The translations under genes were made by a program, and so were the position numbers. Source: Sphingomonadaceae bacterium (lineage in GTDB: Bacteria > Pseudomonadota > Alphaproteobacteria > Sphingomonadales > Sphingomonadaceae). From it: 34,688 nucleotides of DNA. The stretch spans positions 30,121 to 64,808 of the forward strand of contig JAHDBR010000008.1 of NCBI GenBank assembly GCA_020630295.1, in the 5' to 3' direction. The notes under the pieces were generated by a model that was given only the letters and a program-made list of their open reading frames with translations, was not told the origin of the DNA and searched no databases. Below, one piece after another: positions 1 through 9,537 of this stretch; within the stretch, counting starts at the first letter, position 1, and every line of letters starts with the position of its first letter.

Positions 1-605
1 AGAATGCTCGCACCTTGGCTTCCGCCGGTTACCAGAACGCGCAGCAAGCCTTCTTCCGTAAATGCCGGAAATGGTTCGTCGCGCAACTGCAGGACCTCTG
101 CGCGGACCGGATTGCCCACCAGATGGACCTTGTCCTTATGCTTGGCCTTTAACCGCTTAATTTGGGGATAGGACGTGGCAATCGCCTGCACCTTTCCTGC
201 CAACAAGCGGTTCACGCGGCCCAGAACGGCATTTTGTTCATGCACCAGACTAGGCACATCGGCAGAGGTGGATGCCAGCAGTGCGGGCAGCGCGGGATAG
301 CCGCCAAAACCGATGACTGCGCTGGGTTCAAAGCTTTCAAACAGGCGGAGCGCCATTTTGCGCCCTTCCCAAACGGCTTTCGCACCCTTGAACCAACTGA
401 GCGGGTTCTTGCCGAACCGGCCCGCTGGCAGGACGTGCGCGGTCAGGAAATCCGGCTTTCCGGGGATATTGGCCCCGCGTTCGTCCGTAATCAGCGCAAC
501 GTGATGCCCGCGCCGGTCCAGTTCAGTGGCCAACGCGAAAGCCGGGATCAGATGCCCGCCTGTGCCGCCTGCGGCCAGAACATAATGACGGTTGGCCCCG
601 CTCAT
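1..605 (-). CDS. murG: MurG, lipid II synthase (UDP-GlcNAc transferase), 3' end cut by window
   Basis: This peripheral inner-membrane glycosyltransferase adds GlcNAc from UDP-GlcNAc to lipid I to make lipid II, the last cytoplasmic step of peptidoglycan precursor synthesis. About 201 codons are present. Reading from an ATG at 605, the protein begins MSGANRHYVLAAGGTGGHL, which contains the MurG glycine-rich GGTGGH loop near residues 13-18. A second conserved stretch, VIGFGGYPALPAL, lies in the N-terminal domain, followed by HEQNAVLGRVN. The sequence breaks off in VTGGSQGAS, the start of the donor-binding C-terminal domain. The ATG overlaps the ftsW stop by four bases (602-605), so translation is probably coupled. 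Being last in the cluster within this window, it is presumably followed by murC, which cannot be seen. The identification is secure; only the C-terminal half is missing. Confidence 0.96.
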   Translation of the reverse strand, partial: MSGANRHYVLAAGGTGGHLIPAFALATELDRRGHHVALITDERGANIPGKPDFLTAHVLPAGRFGKNPLSWFKGAKAVWEGRKMALRLFESFEPSAVIGFGGYPALPALLASTSADVPSLVHEQNAVLGRVNRLLAGKVQAIATSYPQIKRLKAKHKDKVHLVGNPVRAEVLQLRDEPFPAFTEEGLLRVLVTGGSQGASI

Positions 606-1855
606 GGTGTATTTCCTTCCCCTTGCGGGTTTCGCTTCAATACCGATTCAGACAGGACATTGCGCAAGCCTGGCCGTTCCCGCGTCAGGAACGGGTTTCG
701 GCGTGTAATTGCCAGCAATAGTCCGGCTGCAAGGCATACGGCGATTGTCGATGAGCCGCCATAGGAAACGAGCGGTAAAGTCATCCCTTTTGACGGGAAA
801 AGCTGCAAATTTACCAAGATGTTGATGAAAGCCTGACCGCAAATCTGCGTGACCAGACCCGCTCCGGCCAACAAGGCAAACAGGTTTTCCTCATCCGCCA
901 ACCGCACAAGCACCCGGGCGATTATCGCCAGATACAGGATCACGACCATAGCGCAGACAAGCAATCCAAACTCTTCGCCAATGACAGAGAAGATATAATC
1001 CGTATGCGCTTCTGGCAGATTCAGCTTTCGCACGCCAAGCCACAGACCGCTTCCGGTCCAGCCGCCGGACAACAAAGTGCGCTGCGCAAGATCAACCTGG
1101 TCAAACGCAGTGCCGCCGCCAAGGAACGCGTCAATCCGGTTGCGGGCATTGCCATACAGGAAATATGTCGCGGTCACGCCTGCTACGCCTAGCGCGATTA
1201 ATCCGGCGATGCGCTGCACCGACACCCCGGACAACAGCACCAGCACAAACCACACACCGCCAAACAATATTGTCGCACCAAGGTTCGGCTGTAACATCAG
1301 CAGCAGCGCAACAAAGCCCATAAGCACTGTGACAATCGCCAGCACCGGCAAATGCGGATCGCGCAATCGCCAGGACAATATCCACGCCAGCGCAATGGCA
1401 AATCCCGGCTTTAAAAACTCGGATGGCTGGAACGACATGCCCAGCTTTAACCAGCGCCGCGCACCGTTTACCTCATGCCCGATCAACGGAACCAGAACAA
1501 GGAAGCCCAGCATCGCCGCAGCAATCAAGATGCCCAGCCTACGCGCATTATCGCGTGACAATAGGGATGCGCCAAGCAGCGTAATTAAACCTAGAAACTG
1601 CCAGCGCAAATGCGCCCAGTAAAAATACAGGTCCGGCAATTGCACCGCTGCGGTCGACAGGCGGCGTGCGCTGGCAGGCGATGCCGCGGCAACCGCTGCA
1701 GTGCCGAATGCCATAAGGAGCAGGATAAGAAACAACAAAACCCGGTCAATTTCGCGCCACCAAATTTTCAGATCGGCGTAGACCGAGCTTTTATACTGGT
1801 CACCCGTTATGCTCTGTGCGTTGGCGCGCGGTATATATGGCTGCGTGCTATTCAT
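602..1855 (-). CDS. ftsW: FtsW, septal peptidoglycan polymerase (SEDS family)
   Basis: FtsW is the divisome glycosyltransferase that polymerises lipid II at the septum together with the transpeptidase FtsI. The 417-residue protein is strongly hydrophobic, with about ten predicted membrane spans, after a hydrophilic N-terminus of about 35 residues. SEDS-family motifs are visible: GARRW followed by QPSEFLKP (residues 131-150), and late in the protein the extracytoplasmic HTDYIFSVIGEEFG segment, which holds the conserved aspartate of the family, and PLVSYGGSS. Its start ATG overlaps the murD stop by four bases and its stop overlaps the murG start in the same way. Assignment to FtsW rather than RodA rests on its place between murD and murG. 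Confidence 0.97.
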   Translation of the reverse strand: MNSTQPYIPRANAQSITGDQYKSSVYADLKIWWREIDRVLLFLILLLMAFGTAAVAAASPASARRLSTAAVQLPDLYFYWAHLRWQFLGLITLLGASLLSRDNARRLGILIAAAMLGFLVLVPLIGHEVNGARRWLKLGMSFQPSEFLKPGFAIALAWILSWRLRDPHLPVLAIVTVLMGFVALLLMLQPNLGATILFGGVWFVLVLLSGVSVQRIAGLIALGVAGVTATYFLYGNARNRIDAFLGGGTAFDQVDLAQRTLLSGGWTGSGLWLGVRKLNLPEAHTDYIFSVIGEEFGLLVCAMVVILYLAIIARVLVRLADEENLFALLAGAGLVTQICGQAFINILVNLQLFPSKGMTLPLVSYGGSSTIAVCLAAGLLLAITRRNPFLTRERPGLRNVLSESVLKRNPQGEGNTP

Positions 1856-3231
1856 GCCGCAGAGCTTCCTTCGATCTTACCGTTCGTCTCATGGGAACTT
1901 GTCTCATCCGGGCAGGCATCGTTCCCGGTCAGGGCGCCCACGATCTGACGGAAATGTTCCCCGCGTCTTTCATAGTCGCGAAACTGGTCGAAGCTGGCGC
2001 ACGCCGGGGACAGCAACACAACATCACCAGCCTCCGCATTTGCAACAGCGCGATTAACAGCCTCGCACAGCAATTCGCACCTTTCGACAGGAACATCACC
2101 TTCCAGAAGTTCCGCAAATCGGGGGCCGGATTCGCCAATAGTGTAAGCCGCCTTGACGTTACCGAGATGCTCTGCGCATTCGCCGATCCCGTCTTCCTTT
2201 GCCAAGCCGCCGACAATCCAGTGAACCCGTTTTACCGGGTTCGGTGGATATGCCGACAAGGCCGGAGCAGCGGATGCGGGATTAGTCGCCTTGCTGTCAT
2301 TAATGAACAACACGCCCGCACTCTCGCACACGAACTCCATGCGGTGCGGCAGGCCGGAGAAGCTCTTTAGCGCGGCTTCCAGAACATCGTCTTCAATACC
2401 CAGCTGCGCACCGGCAGTAGCTGCGACGATGGCATTCTGCCGGTTGTGCGGCCCCTGCAACGCCGGCCAGTTTTCCTGCCCGATTGCGGTGATCCCGCCT
2501 AAATCCATGACATGTTCCGGCCCCGCGCTTTCCAGCAGAGAGGACAGGATGCTGCGGGAGGCATCGTCTATGCCTGAAATCAGCGCCAAACCATCCGGCT
2601 GCATCATTTCGAACAGACGCGCCTTAGAAGCGGCATACGCCTCAAACCCGTCATACCGGTCAAGATGGTCAGGCGTGATATTCAGCAAGATTGCAATGTC
2701 GCAAGCCAGACTTTGTGACAGATCGATCTGATAGCTGGAAAGCTCCAGCACATAGACCCCGCCTTCTGCCAGCGGCTCCTGCGCCATGATCGGAATGCCG
2801 ATATTACCGCCCATCAAAGTAGGCAGTCCTGCCTGATCGCAGATGTGATGTAGCAAAGCGGTCGTAGTCGATTTGCCGTTAGTACCGGTAATTCCGACCA
2901 CTTTATGAGCAGGTAAATCAGCCCGTGCCATCGCGAACAATTCGATATCGCCGATCACCGGTACGTCGAACTTGGCCGCATGATCTGAAATCGGATGCGT
3001 ATTGAGCGGCACGCCGGGCGAGACGACCACACCATCATAGCCGGTCAGATCAATCTCCAGCGGATCGACCAGCCGGGCACGCCCTTCTAACGGCTCACGC
3101 GCCACGTCCTGACGGTCCCATGCGGTAACTTCGGCCCCGCTGGCAAGCAGCGCCTCCGCCGCAGCCAGCCCAGAACGGGCAAGACCGAGAATGGCAAAGC
3201 GTTTGCCGGAAAAGGCGGGCGAGGTAATCAT
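1852..3231 (-). CDS. murD: MurD, UDP-MurNAc-L-alanine:D-glutamate ligase
   Basis: This is the cytoplasmic ATP-dependent Mur ligase that adds D-glutamate to UDP-MurNAc-L-alanine. At 459 residues it has the family's usual length. The N-terminal domain carries a glycine-rich nucleotide-type fold ([12 protein letters not shown], residues 13-24). The central ATPase domain has the Mur ligase P-loop [11 protein letters not shown] at about 113-123, followed by LELSSYQ and [10 protein letters not shown], both typical of MurD. The C-terminal domain contains [12 protein letters not shown], a MurD hallmark near the substrate site. The ATG at 3231 overlaps the mraY stop by four bases, and the stop overlaps the ftsW start. 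The C-terminal tail is short and acidic or polar, with no known role. Confidence 0.97.
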   Translation of the reverse strand: MITSPAFSGKRFAILGLARSGLAAAEALLASGAEVTAWDRQDVAREPLEGRARLVDPLEIDLTGYDGVVVSPGVPLNTHPISDHAAKFDVPVIGDIELFAMARADLPAHKVVGITGTNGKSTTTALLHHICDQAGLPTLMGGNIGIPIMAQEPLAEGGVYVLELSSYQIDLSQSLACDIAILLNITPDHLDRYDGFEAYAASKARLFEMMQPDGLALISGIDDASRSILSSLLESAGPEHVMDLGGITAIGQENWPALQGPHNRQNAIVAATAGAQLGIEDDVLEAALKSFSGLPHRMEFVCESAGVLFINDSKATNPASAAPALSAYPPNPVKRVHWIVGGLAKEDGIGECAEHLGNVKAAYTIGESGPRFAELLEGDVPVERCELLCEAVNRAVANAEAGDVVLLSPACASFDQFRDYERRGEHFRQIVGALTGNDACPDETSSHETNGKIEGSSAA

Positions 3232-4298
3232 CTAAGCTTGAGCGTTGCCAATCCCATGAGAGCCAGAACGATCGAAACAATCCAAAACCGGATGACCACG
3301 GTGGATTCCGCCCAGCCCTTCTGCTCGAAATGATGATGGATCGGCGCCATGCGAAAAACCCGCTTGCCCGTTCGCTTGAACCAGAAGACCTGAATAATGA
3401 CGGACAATGCTTCCATCACGAACAAACCGCCCACAATCGCCAGCACGATCTCATGATGCGAGGCCACCGCAATCGCACCCAAGGCACCGCCGAGAGCAAG
3501 GCTGCCAGTATCACCCATGAACACAGCAGCCGGCGGCGCATTGAACCACAAGAAGGCAAGCCCCGCACCCATGATCGCGGCACATAATATCGCTAGCTCA
3601 CCTGCGCCGGGAACGTGCGGAATGCCGAGATATTCTGAATAGTCGACCCGGCCAACCAGATAGGCGATCAGAGCGAAGGTTCCTGCCGCAATGATGACTG
3701 GCATCGTCGCTAGCCCGTCAAGCCCGTCCGTCAGGTTCACCGCATTACCGGCACCGACAATGACGATTGCAGCGAATACATAATAGAACGGCCCCAGCGG
3801 AATCGACACGTCCGACAGAAACGGAATATAGAGGTTCGTATTAATCTGGCTGACGATAATATACGAAGCGACACCCGCGACCAGAAACTCCAGCAGCAAA
3901 CGGACTTTACCAGACACGCCTTTGTGGCTTGCCTTGGACACTTTGTCATAATCATCCAGAAACCCGATCAGGCCGAACCCGACGGTTACGGCCAGACAGG
4001 CCCATACGAACGGGTTGCGCATATCCATCCACAGAAGCATCGATACAACGAGAGAGATGATAATCATCAACCCGCCCATGGTCGGCGTGCCTACTTTGGC
4101 GAAATGTGTTTCCGGACCGTCCTCGCGGATTGGCTGCCCCTTACCCTGCCGCACACGCAGCATATTGATGAAGCGCGGTCCGATAATCAGGCCGATAATC
4201 AGCGCGGTAATCAACGTCGCTCCCGACCGGAAAGATTGGTAGCGAACGAGGTTGAATATTCCCTCGAAGTTCAGCCACTCGGCGATCAGATAGAGCAT
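3228..4298 (-). CDS. mraY: MraY, phospho-MurNAc-pentapeptide transferase
   Basis: MraY is the integral membrane enzyme that moves phospho-MurNAc-pentapeptide from UDP to undecaprenyl phosphate, forming lipid I. The 356-residue length and about ten hydrophobic spans fit the family. Catalytic motifs are present in order: FLDDYDK (about 113-119) with the adjacent aspartates, [13 protein letters not shown] (about 185-197), and the APIHHHFE loop with three histidines at about 321-323. This gene differs from the rest of the cluster: 19 bases separate it from the murF stop, and a strong GAGGAGG ribosome binding site lies four bases before its ATG, so it can initiate independently. Its stop overlaps the murD start by four bases. 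Confidence 0.98.
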   Translation of the reverse strand: MLYLIAEWLNFEGIFNLVRYQSFRSGATLITALIIGLIIGPRFINMLRVRQGKGQPIREDGPETHFAKVGTPTMGGLMIIISLVVSMLLWMDMRNPFVWACLAVTVGFGLIGFLDDYDKVSKASHKGVSGKVRLLLEFLVAGVASYIIVSQINTNLYIPFLSDVSIPLGPFYYVFAAIVIVGAGNAVNLTDGLDGLATMPVIIAAGTFALIAYLVGRVDYSEYLGIPHVPGAGELAILCAAIMGAGLAFLWFNAPPAAVFMGDTGSLALGGALGAIAVASHHEIVLAIVGGLFVMEALSVIIQVFWFKRTGKRVFRMAPIHHHFEQKGWAESTVVIRFWIVSIVLALMGLATLKLR

Positions 4299-4302
4299 TG
4301 GG

Positions 4303-4309
4303 CCTCCTC
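4303..4309 (-). promoter_or_regulatory. strong ribosome binding site of mraY
   Basis: On the minus strand this reads GAGGAGG, four bases before the mraY ATG at 4298, inside the only non-overlapping junction of the cluster. It supports the mraY start and suggests that mraY translation does not depend on ribosomes finishing murF. Confidence 0.8.
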
Positions 4310-4317
4310 AGGCGCGA

Positions 4318-5784
4318 TTAGTTCCTACCCACAAAATGGGCTACCAACCTGCCGAGGCCAACCGAATTGGAGCCTTTGACCAGGATCGCATCACCGGATG
4401 TGATGCCATACTCTTCCAGCGCCGAGATCGCCTCTGCAGGTCCCTCGCAATGCGCGAAGCTGAGTCCCCCTGCAAGCGCATCGGCTGCGCCTTTCCCCAA
4501 GTCCCGCACAAGAGCGGTCATTTCCTCGCCCACAAGGACGGCATAATCGATGTTTGCCTCGGCCAGCGGGGCCGCCAATTGCGCGTGGAAGCGCGGGGCA
4601 AAATCGCCCAGTTCTTTCATCGACCCCAATACGGCGACACGCCTTGTGGCAGGTGTTTGACCAAGTTGGCGCAGAGTTGCGCGCATGGAGGCCGGATTGG
4701 CGTTGTAACTTTCGTCAATCATCAGGGCTTTGCCGCTAATCGCCGCAATCTCGTGCCGCGCACCGCGCCCCTTTAAACCGCCCATCTCCGCAAGTGCTAG
4801 CCCGGCAGAGCCCAAATCACCGCCGACTGCGCGCACCGCAGCCATCACTGCAAGCGAATTACTGACCCAATGCTCGCCCGGTTCGGCAACGGAAAAGCAA
4901 AGGCGTGTATCGCCCATGTCAGCAGTTACCAGCGAACCGCCATTGGCCGCCGGTATAGAATCCAGCAAGCGGACATCCGCGTGTTCGCTCGACCCGAATG
5001 AAACAACATTTATTCCATGCGCCGCCGCCGCATCACGCAGCTGCGCGAATTGCGGAATATCCGCAGGAATAATCGCAGTTCCGCCCGCTTCCACGGCTTC
5101 AAAAATTTCCGCCTTGGCAGCTGCAATAGCCTCGATACTGCCCAAGTTCTCGATATGCGCAGGCGCGATCGTTGTGATAACTGCCACATGCGGTTTCACT
5201 TGCGCGGTAAGAGCGGAGATTTCACCGCTGTGGTTCATGCCCATTTCGAACACGCCGAAATGCGACCGTGCGGGCATCCGTGCCAGACTCAGCGGCACAC
5301 CCACGTGATTATTATAGCTGCGAACCGAACGGTGCGTCTTGCCGCGGCTGGCGCGGTCCAGACCGGCAAAGATCGCCTCTTTTACGCCGGTTTTGCCAAC
5401 CGATCCGGTAACGCCGATCCGCTTTGCGCCGCTGCGCTTGCGCGATGCCGTGGCGAGCGCTTCGAGAGCGGCGTTGGTGTCCTCCACCAGAATATGCGGA
5501 TAGTCGACAGGCCGGTCCACAACTGCGGCAGCGGCCCCGTTTGCGAAGGCTTTATCGATAAACCGGTGACCGTCCATCGCCTCACCTTTGAGCGCGAAAA
5601 ACAAATCTCCTGAACGCACATCGCGGGAGTCGATTTCAACACCGGCAACTTGAAAATCGCCGCTTGCAGTTCCGCCTGTTGCCGCGGCAATGTCTGCAGC
5701 GGTCCACAGCGCGAGACCAAGGCGGTCACGCGAACGTACAGGCCATGCCCGCAAGGCCGGATGTGTGTTTAAAGCCGCCTTCAT
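4318..5784 (-). CDS. murF: MurF, UDP-MurNAc-tripeptide:D-Ala-D-Ala ligase
   Basis: MurF adds D-alanyl-D-alanine to UDP-MurNAc-tripeptide, completing the cytoplasmic pentapeptide precursor. I place the start at the ATG at 5784 (MKAALNTHPALRAWP, 488 residues). The open frame extends 14 codons upstream into murE, but 5784 gives the four-base ATGA overlap with the murE stop seen throughout this cluster, and the extra residues look like murE read out of frame. The protein shows the N-terminal domain (GVEIDSRDVRSGDLFFAL), the P-loop VTGSVGKTG (about 125-133), FEMGMNHSGEI, and the C-terminal DESYNANPASM typical of MurF. The N-terminal 22 residues before the domain are basic and unassigned. Confidence 0.96.
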   Translation of the reverse strand: MKAALNTHPALRAWPVRSRDRLGLALWTAADIAAATGGTASGDFQVAGVEIDSRDVRSGDLFFALKGEAMDGHRFIDKAFANGAAAAVVDRPVDYPHILVEDTNAALEALATASRKRSGAKRIGVTGSVGKTGVKEAIFAGLDRASRGKTHRSVRSYNNHVGVPLSLARMPARSHFGVFEMGMNHSGEISALTAQVKPHVAVITTIAPAHIENLGSIEAIAAAKAEIFEAVEAGGTAIIPADIPQFAQLRDAAAAHGINVVSFGSSEHADVRLLDSIPAANGGSLVTADMGDTRLCFSVAEPGEHWVSNSLAVMAAVRAVGGDLGSAGLALAEMGGLKGRGARHEIAAISGKALMIDESYNANPASMRATLRQLGQTPATRRVAVLGSMKELGDFAPRFHAQLAAPLAEANIDYAVLVGEEMTALVRDLGKGAADALAGGLSFAHCEGPAEAISALEEYGITSGDAILVKGSNSVGLGRLVAHFVGRN

Positions 5785-7280
5785 TGCCCGCTCTCCCACG
5801 CGCCCTGACCGATCAGAGCAGCACATTCACGCGCCACTTCGACATCATCAAATGGTAAGACGCGCATTTTTTCTCCTGATCCGATAATCTGCCCGCGCTC
5901 ATGGCCTTTGCCAGCCACCAGCACGATGTCATCTTTTTGGGCTTCGGCGATGGCGGCCCCGATGGCCTGCTTCCGGTCGCCCACTTCACGGGTGTTTTCT
6001 CCGGCCTTGGACATTACCTGGCTGCGAATTGCAGAGGCATCTTCGCCGCGCGGATTGTCATCAGTCACAATCACCAGATCAGACAGGCGCGAGGCGACTT
6101 CGCCCATAGGCGCGCGTTTACCCGTGTCACGGTCCCCGCCCGCGCCGACGACAGTGATCAGCCGGCCTGTAACGTGCGGGCGTAGCGCCGCGATGGCAGA
6201 TTCAATGGCATCAGGTGTGTGCGCGTAATCAATATAGATGGGCGCGCCGGAAGGAGCGATAGCGGCCCGTTCCAAACGTCCGCGCACAGGCTGCAACCGC
6301 GCAACTGCATCAAAAACGCGGCCCGCATCAATACCAGTGGCCAGCGCCAGTCCCGCAGCAACCAGTGCATTGGCCGATTGATAGGCGCCGATCAGCGGCA
6401 GTTTAATTGTCCGCTTCTGACCGTCATGCTCAACCTCTAATTCCTGCCCCAATTGTGTAGGGGTATGGGCGAGCAGGCGAATGCCGTTATGGTCATTTTC
6501 CCCCTGCTCCCCCACCGTGAACACGCGCAGGTTCCGCTTCCGTGCGTGCTCGATTGCCCGGTCAGTCCACTCGCCAGGAGCCGTCCAGACAATGATTGTT
6601 GCATCATCAGCCACCACTTCATCAAACAGCCGCATCTTGGCTGCGAAATATTCGTCCATGTCGGCGTGGTAATCGAGATGATCGCGGCTAAAATTGGTGA
6701 AGCCCGCTGCCATGACCGGCAGGCCTTCATTGCGATATTGAGACAGGCCGTGGCTGGATGCCTCATAAGCTACATGGGTAACACCCTCGCGCGCTAATCC
6801 GCTCATATTGGACAGGAATGTCACGATATCCGGTGTGGTCAGTCCGGTAGAAACGGACTCGTCTGGCGTGGTGACACCCAGCGTCCCGATGGAAGCCGCA
6901 CGCTCTCCGCTCATCCGCCAGATCTGGCGAGTCATTTCAACCGTGGAGGTTTTGCCATTTGTACCTGTGACGGCGACAATATTGGCGGGAACCGGGGTGA
7001 AAAACTGCGCAGCCAGTTGCGCAAAGGTTTGGCGCGGCTGTTCGCTTTCGATGTGGATCGCACCTTCAACCCGTGCCTCAGGGCGCGCTACAATCGCGAC
7101 CGCCCCCGCAGATATCGCTGCGGTTATAAAGTCTTCCCCGTTTACCTGCGCGCCTTGAAATGCCCCGAAAATGGTGCCGGGCGCAACTTTGCGGTTATCG
7201 ATAGCGAAGCCGGTTATCTGGTCGTCATACGCATCCAGTCCGGGGATCGATGCGGCGGAGGCAAGCGCACTAAGACGCAT
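5781..7280 (-). CDS. murE: MurE, UDP-MurNAc-dipeptide:meso-diaminopimelate ligase
   Basis: MurE adds the third residue of the stem peptide to UDP-MurNAc-L-Ala-D-Glu. The 499-residue protein has the Mur ligase P-loop VTGTNGKTST (about 104-113), the YEASSHGL motif that follows it, FSRDHLDYH, and the IDYAHTPDAIE segment. The motif DNPR at about 408-411 is the established marker for enzymes specific for meso-diaminopimelate rather than lysine, which predicts a DAP-type Gram-negative cell wall. The ATG at 7280 shares one base with the ftsI stop (TAATG), and the gene's own stop overlaps the murF start by four bases. Confidence 0.97.
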   Translation of the reverse strand: MRLSALASAASIPGLDAYDDQITGFAIDNRKVAPGTIFGAFQGAQVNGEDFITAAISAGAVAIVARPEARVEGAIHIESEQPRQTFAQLAAQFFTPVPANIVAVTGTNGKTSTVEMTRQIWRMSGERAASIGTLGVTTPDESVSTGLTTPDIVTFLSNMSGLAREGVTHVAYEASSHGLSQYRNEGLPVMAAGFTNFSRDHLDYHADMDEYFAAKMRLFDEVVADDATIIVWTAPGEWTDRAIEHARKRNLRVFTVGEQGENDHNGIRLLAHTPTQLGQELEVEHDGQKRTIKLPLIGAYQSANALVAAGLALATGIDAGRVFDAVARLQPVRGRLERAAIAPSGAPIYIDYAHTPDAIESAIAALRPHVTGRLITVVGAGGDRDTGKRAPMGEVASRLSDLVIVTDDNPRGEDASAIRSQVMSKAGENTREVGDRKQAIGAAIAEAQKDDIVLVAGKGHERGQIIGSGEKMRVLPFDDVEVARECAALIGQGAWESGQ

Positions 7281-8998
7281 TAGCGGCCTCCCGAAATTAG
7301 CGGCTTGAGATCGCTCATATCAATGTCGCGCGATGTATCGGGGCGTACGCCAAGGATGGGCCCGATACGCGGAACCAGCTTGCCTACAATCGGGGCAGCA
7401 TTCCATGCGGCAGTACGCTGGAATGAACTCGCAGTTGTGCCTTTCGGCTCGTCCAGCATCGCAATCACAACATAGCGCGGCTTATCCATCGGGAACGCCG
7501 CTGCGAAAGTCGAAACAAGCGAAGTCTTGCGATACCCGCCAGAGCCGGGCTTTTCTGCCGAACCGGTTTTTCCGCCAACACGAAAACCGGGTGCGTCCGC
7601 ATTCTTGCCGGTGCCGTAAACGGCAATCATCCGCAGAAGCTGGCGCATCCGGGACGATGTAGATGCTTTAAAAACCCGGCGCCCCTTTGGTGCTGCACCG
7701 GGTGCAATCTTATGCATGGTTGCAGGCCGCCAAACGCCGCCATTGACCATAGCAGCATATGCACTGGCGAGATGCAGCGGCGTCACTGCGATACCGTGAC
7801 CATAGCTGACTGTCATATTGCGAAGGCGCGGCCAATTATCGCCGGGCCAGATGGGGTGGCCACGTGCGGGAAGCTCGACATACGGACGCTCGTTCATGCC
7901 TAGATCGATCATTGTCCGGCGCAGACGCGCAGCACCAAGTTCATCCGCGATCCGCGCTGTGGTGGTGTTCGACGAATGGATCAGCGTTTCCGCGACATTC
8001 AGATGATTACCGATGAAGTGGCTGTCTTTAATCTTGAAACGGCCAACCTCGACAGGCGCGGCATTATAACGCCGCCCGAAATCGCGCACAGTGCCTGCAT
8101 CAATCGCAGCCGCCACCGTCAAAGGTTTAAATGTGGAACCCAGTTCGTAAACTTGGTTGGTGACGCGGTTGAACATATTCTTCACGCCGTCCGCATCAAT
8201 CTTGTTCGGATCGAATTCCGGCAGTGATGCAAGCGCCATGATCTCGCCCGTATCCACGTCCAGCACAATCCCCGCAGCGCCCATAGCGTTGGTGGCCAGC
8301 ATGCCGCTGCGCAGTTCATCCTCCAGCGCACCTTGGGCGCGCATATCAATTGAGAGCGGTACCGGCTGTCCGCGCAATGCCGGGTCCATCAGCCGGTCGT
8401 TGAGCACTTGCTCCATACCGACCTGACCGGCACCCTCTGCATCGACATAGCCAAGGACGTGCGCAGCCATTGATCCTTGCGGATAATGGCGGTCAGTCTC
8501 TTTCGGCATTTCAAGCGACAGTTCCCCGATGGCCATCACACGGTTGGCATCTTCCGGCAGAACGCGGCGGCGCAGATAACCGGGTCGGCCCGCGGCCAGT
8601 TTCTCCGCGGTCACCTCGATATTCAGTTCAGGGAAAATGGCATTCAGTGCAGTCGCCACTTCGCGCGGGGACTTGACCAAAGGATCGGACGGGTCGCCCA
8701 TCGCCTTCGGATTATACCACAGCGCGTAGGCAGGAAATGCCCGGGCCAATGGCGATCCATTACGGTCGGTCAGCTCGCCGCGCGGCGGCAGCAATGCGTC
8801 TTCCAGACTTGTTGTTCTGACCGTTCCGTCGCTCAGGCCCAAATAACCAATCCGGACAATCGCCGCCACAGCGACAAGCCCAAACACCAGCGCAACCCAC
8901 AAAACGCGAAAACGCGCCATATCCAGCGCGCGTTTGCGGACCGTTGAAAGCGCCCCGTGCCCTGTCGTCGGACCGCTATTTATGGCGATAGTCGTCAT
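7280..8998 (-). CDS. ftsI: FtsI (PBP3), septal peptidoglycan transpeptidase
   Basis: FtsI is the class B penicillin-binding protein that cross-links septal peptidoglycan with its partner FtsW. The 572-residue protein has a short cytoplasmic N-terminus, one membrane anchor at about residues 31-53, the PBP dimerisation domain beginning near PPRGELTDRNG (about 71-81), and a C-terminal transpeptidase domain. The three active-site motifs are intact: S288-T-F-K291 (catalytic serine), S342-S-N344, and K477-T-G479. The start overlaps the ftsL stop by four bases; the stop shares one base with the murE start. FtsI is preferred over PBP2 because of the ftsL-murE context. Confidence 0.97.
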   Translation of the reverse strand: MTTIAINSGPTTGHGALSTVRKRALDMARFRVLWVALVFGLVAVAAIVRIGYLGLSDGTVRTTSLEDALLPPRGELTDRNGSPLARAFPAYALWYNPKAMGDPSDPLVKSPREVATALNAIFPELNIEVTAEKLAAGRPGYLRRRVLPEDANRVMAIGELSLEMPKETDRHYPQGSMAAHVLGYVDAEGAGQVGMEQVLNDRLMDPALRGQPVPLSIDMRAQGALEDELRSGMLATNAMGAAGIVLDVDTGEIMALASLPEFDPNKIDADGVKNMFNRVTNQVYELGSTFKPLTVAAAIDAGTVRDFGRRYNAAPVEVGRFKIKDSHFIGNHLNVAETLIHSSNTTTARIADELGAARLRRTMIDLGMNERPYVELPARGHPIWPGDNWPRLRNMTVSYGHGIAVTPLHLASAYAAMVNGGVWRPATMHKIAPGAAPKGRRVFKASTSSRMRQLLRMIAVYGTGKNADAPGFRVGGKTGSAEKPGSGGYRKTSLVSTFAAAFPMDKPRYVVIAMLDEPKGTTASSFQRTAAWNAAPIVGKLVPRIGPILGVRPDTSRDIDMSDLKPLISGGR

Positions 8999-9537
8999 TC
9001 CGACACCTCTGCCATGGGACCGCCCAAAGGATTATCGAGTGACAAGCGTTCTGCCAAAGAGCGCGGGGCCGACAACGGGTTTTCCGTTTCGCCCTCATTT
9101 GCTGCAGTAAGCTCTGCATCGCTTTCTTCATCGGCTGCAACCGGTTCGCCAGTAAGCGGAGACACAAAGGCAGCAAATCCGCCAGTTTCGCCTTCAATCG
9201 GTGCGTGAGCAACCCGGATGGGATCGGGTGATCCCGCGCGGCGCGGCTGGCCAAGTGCGGCCAATTGGCGTTCGTTTTCCAGATACTGATCCGCTTTGGC
9301 CGCCTTGTAACCAAATTCGACCCGGTTCCAGTTGGCCAGTTGCTGCTGGTTCGCGCGCGTTTGAAACTCGGTTTCAAGTATCAGCTTCTCGCGCTCCAGC
9401 GCCACGATCTGCCGCTCGGCCAGAAGCACTTCGCTTTTCACGGCATTCACGCGGAATGTCAGCGCCACAAAGAGGCACGCACAGATGCCGAGCGCCATGG
9501 CCCAGCCGATCTGACGGAGGCGGCTACCGCGCATCAT
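8995..9537 (-). CDS. ftsL: FtsL-like divisome membrane protein
   Basis: FtsL is a small bitopic divisome protein that forms a coiled coil with FtsB and bridges FtsQ to FtsWI. The evidence is position (between rsmH and ftsI) and architecture: a short basic N-terminus, one membrane span at about residues 11-30, then a heptad-like helical stretch (about 33-65) rich in Leu, Glu and Arg. FtsL sequences are poorly conserved, so sequence alone would not suffice. At 180 residues it is longer than the roughly 90-120 typical of enterobacterial FtsL. The extra C-terminal part (about 100-180) is acidic, polar and probably disordered. Two ATGs lie in tandem at the start; the outer one gives a four-base overlap with rsmH. 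Confidence 0.85.
   Translation of the reverse strand: MMRGSRLRQIGWAMALGICACLFVALTFRVNAVKSEVLLAERQIVALEREKLILETEFQTRANQQQLANWNRVEFGYKAAKADQYLENERQLAALGQPRRAGSPDPIRVAHAPIEGETGGFAAFVSPLTGEPVAADEESDAELTAANEGETENPLSAPRSLAERLSLDNPLGGPMAEVSE

Noticed and set aside
5785-5826. Longer N-terminus of murF (start at 5826)
   Set aside because: The extra 14 codons lie within murE; the start at 5784 gives the four-base overlap used across the cluster.
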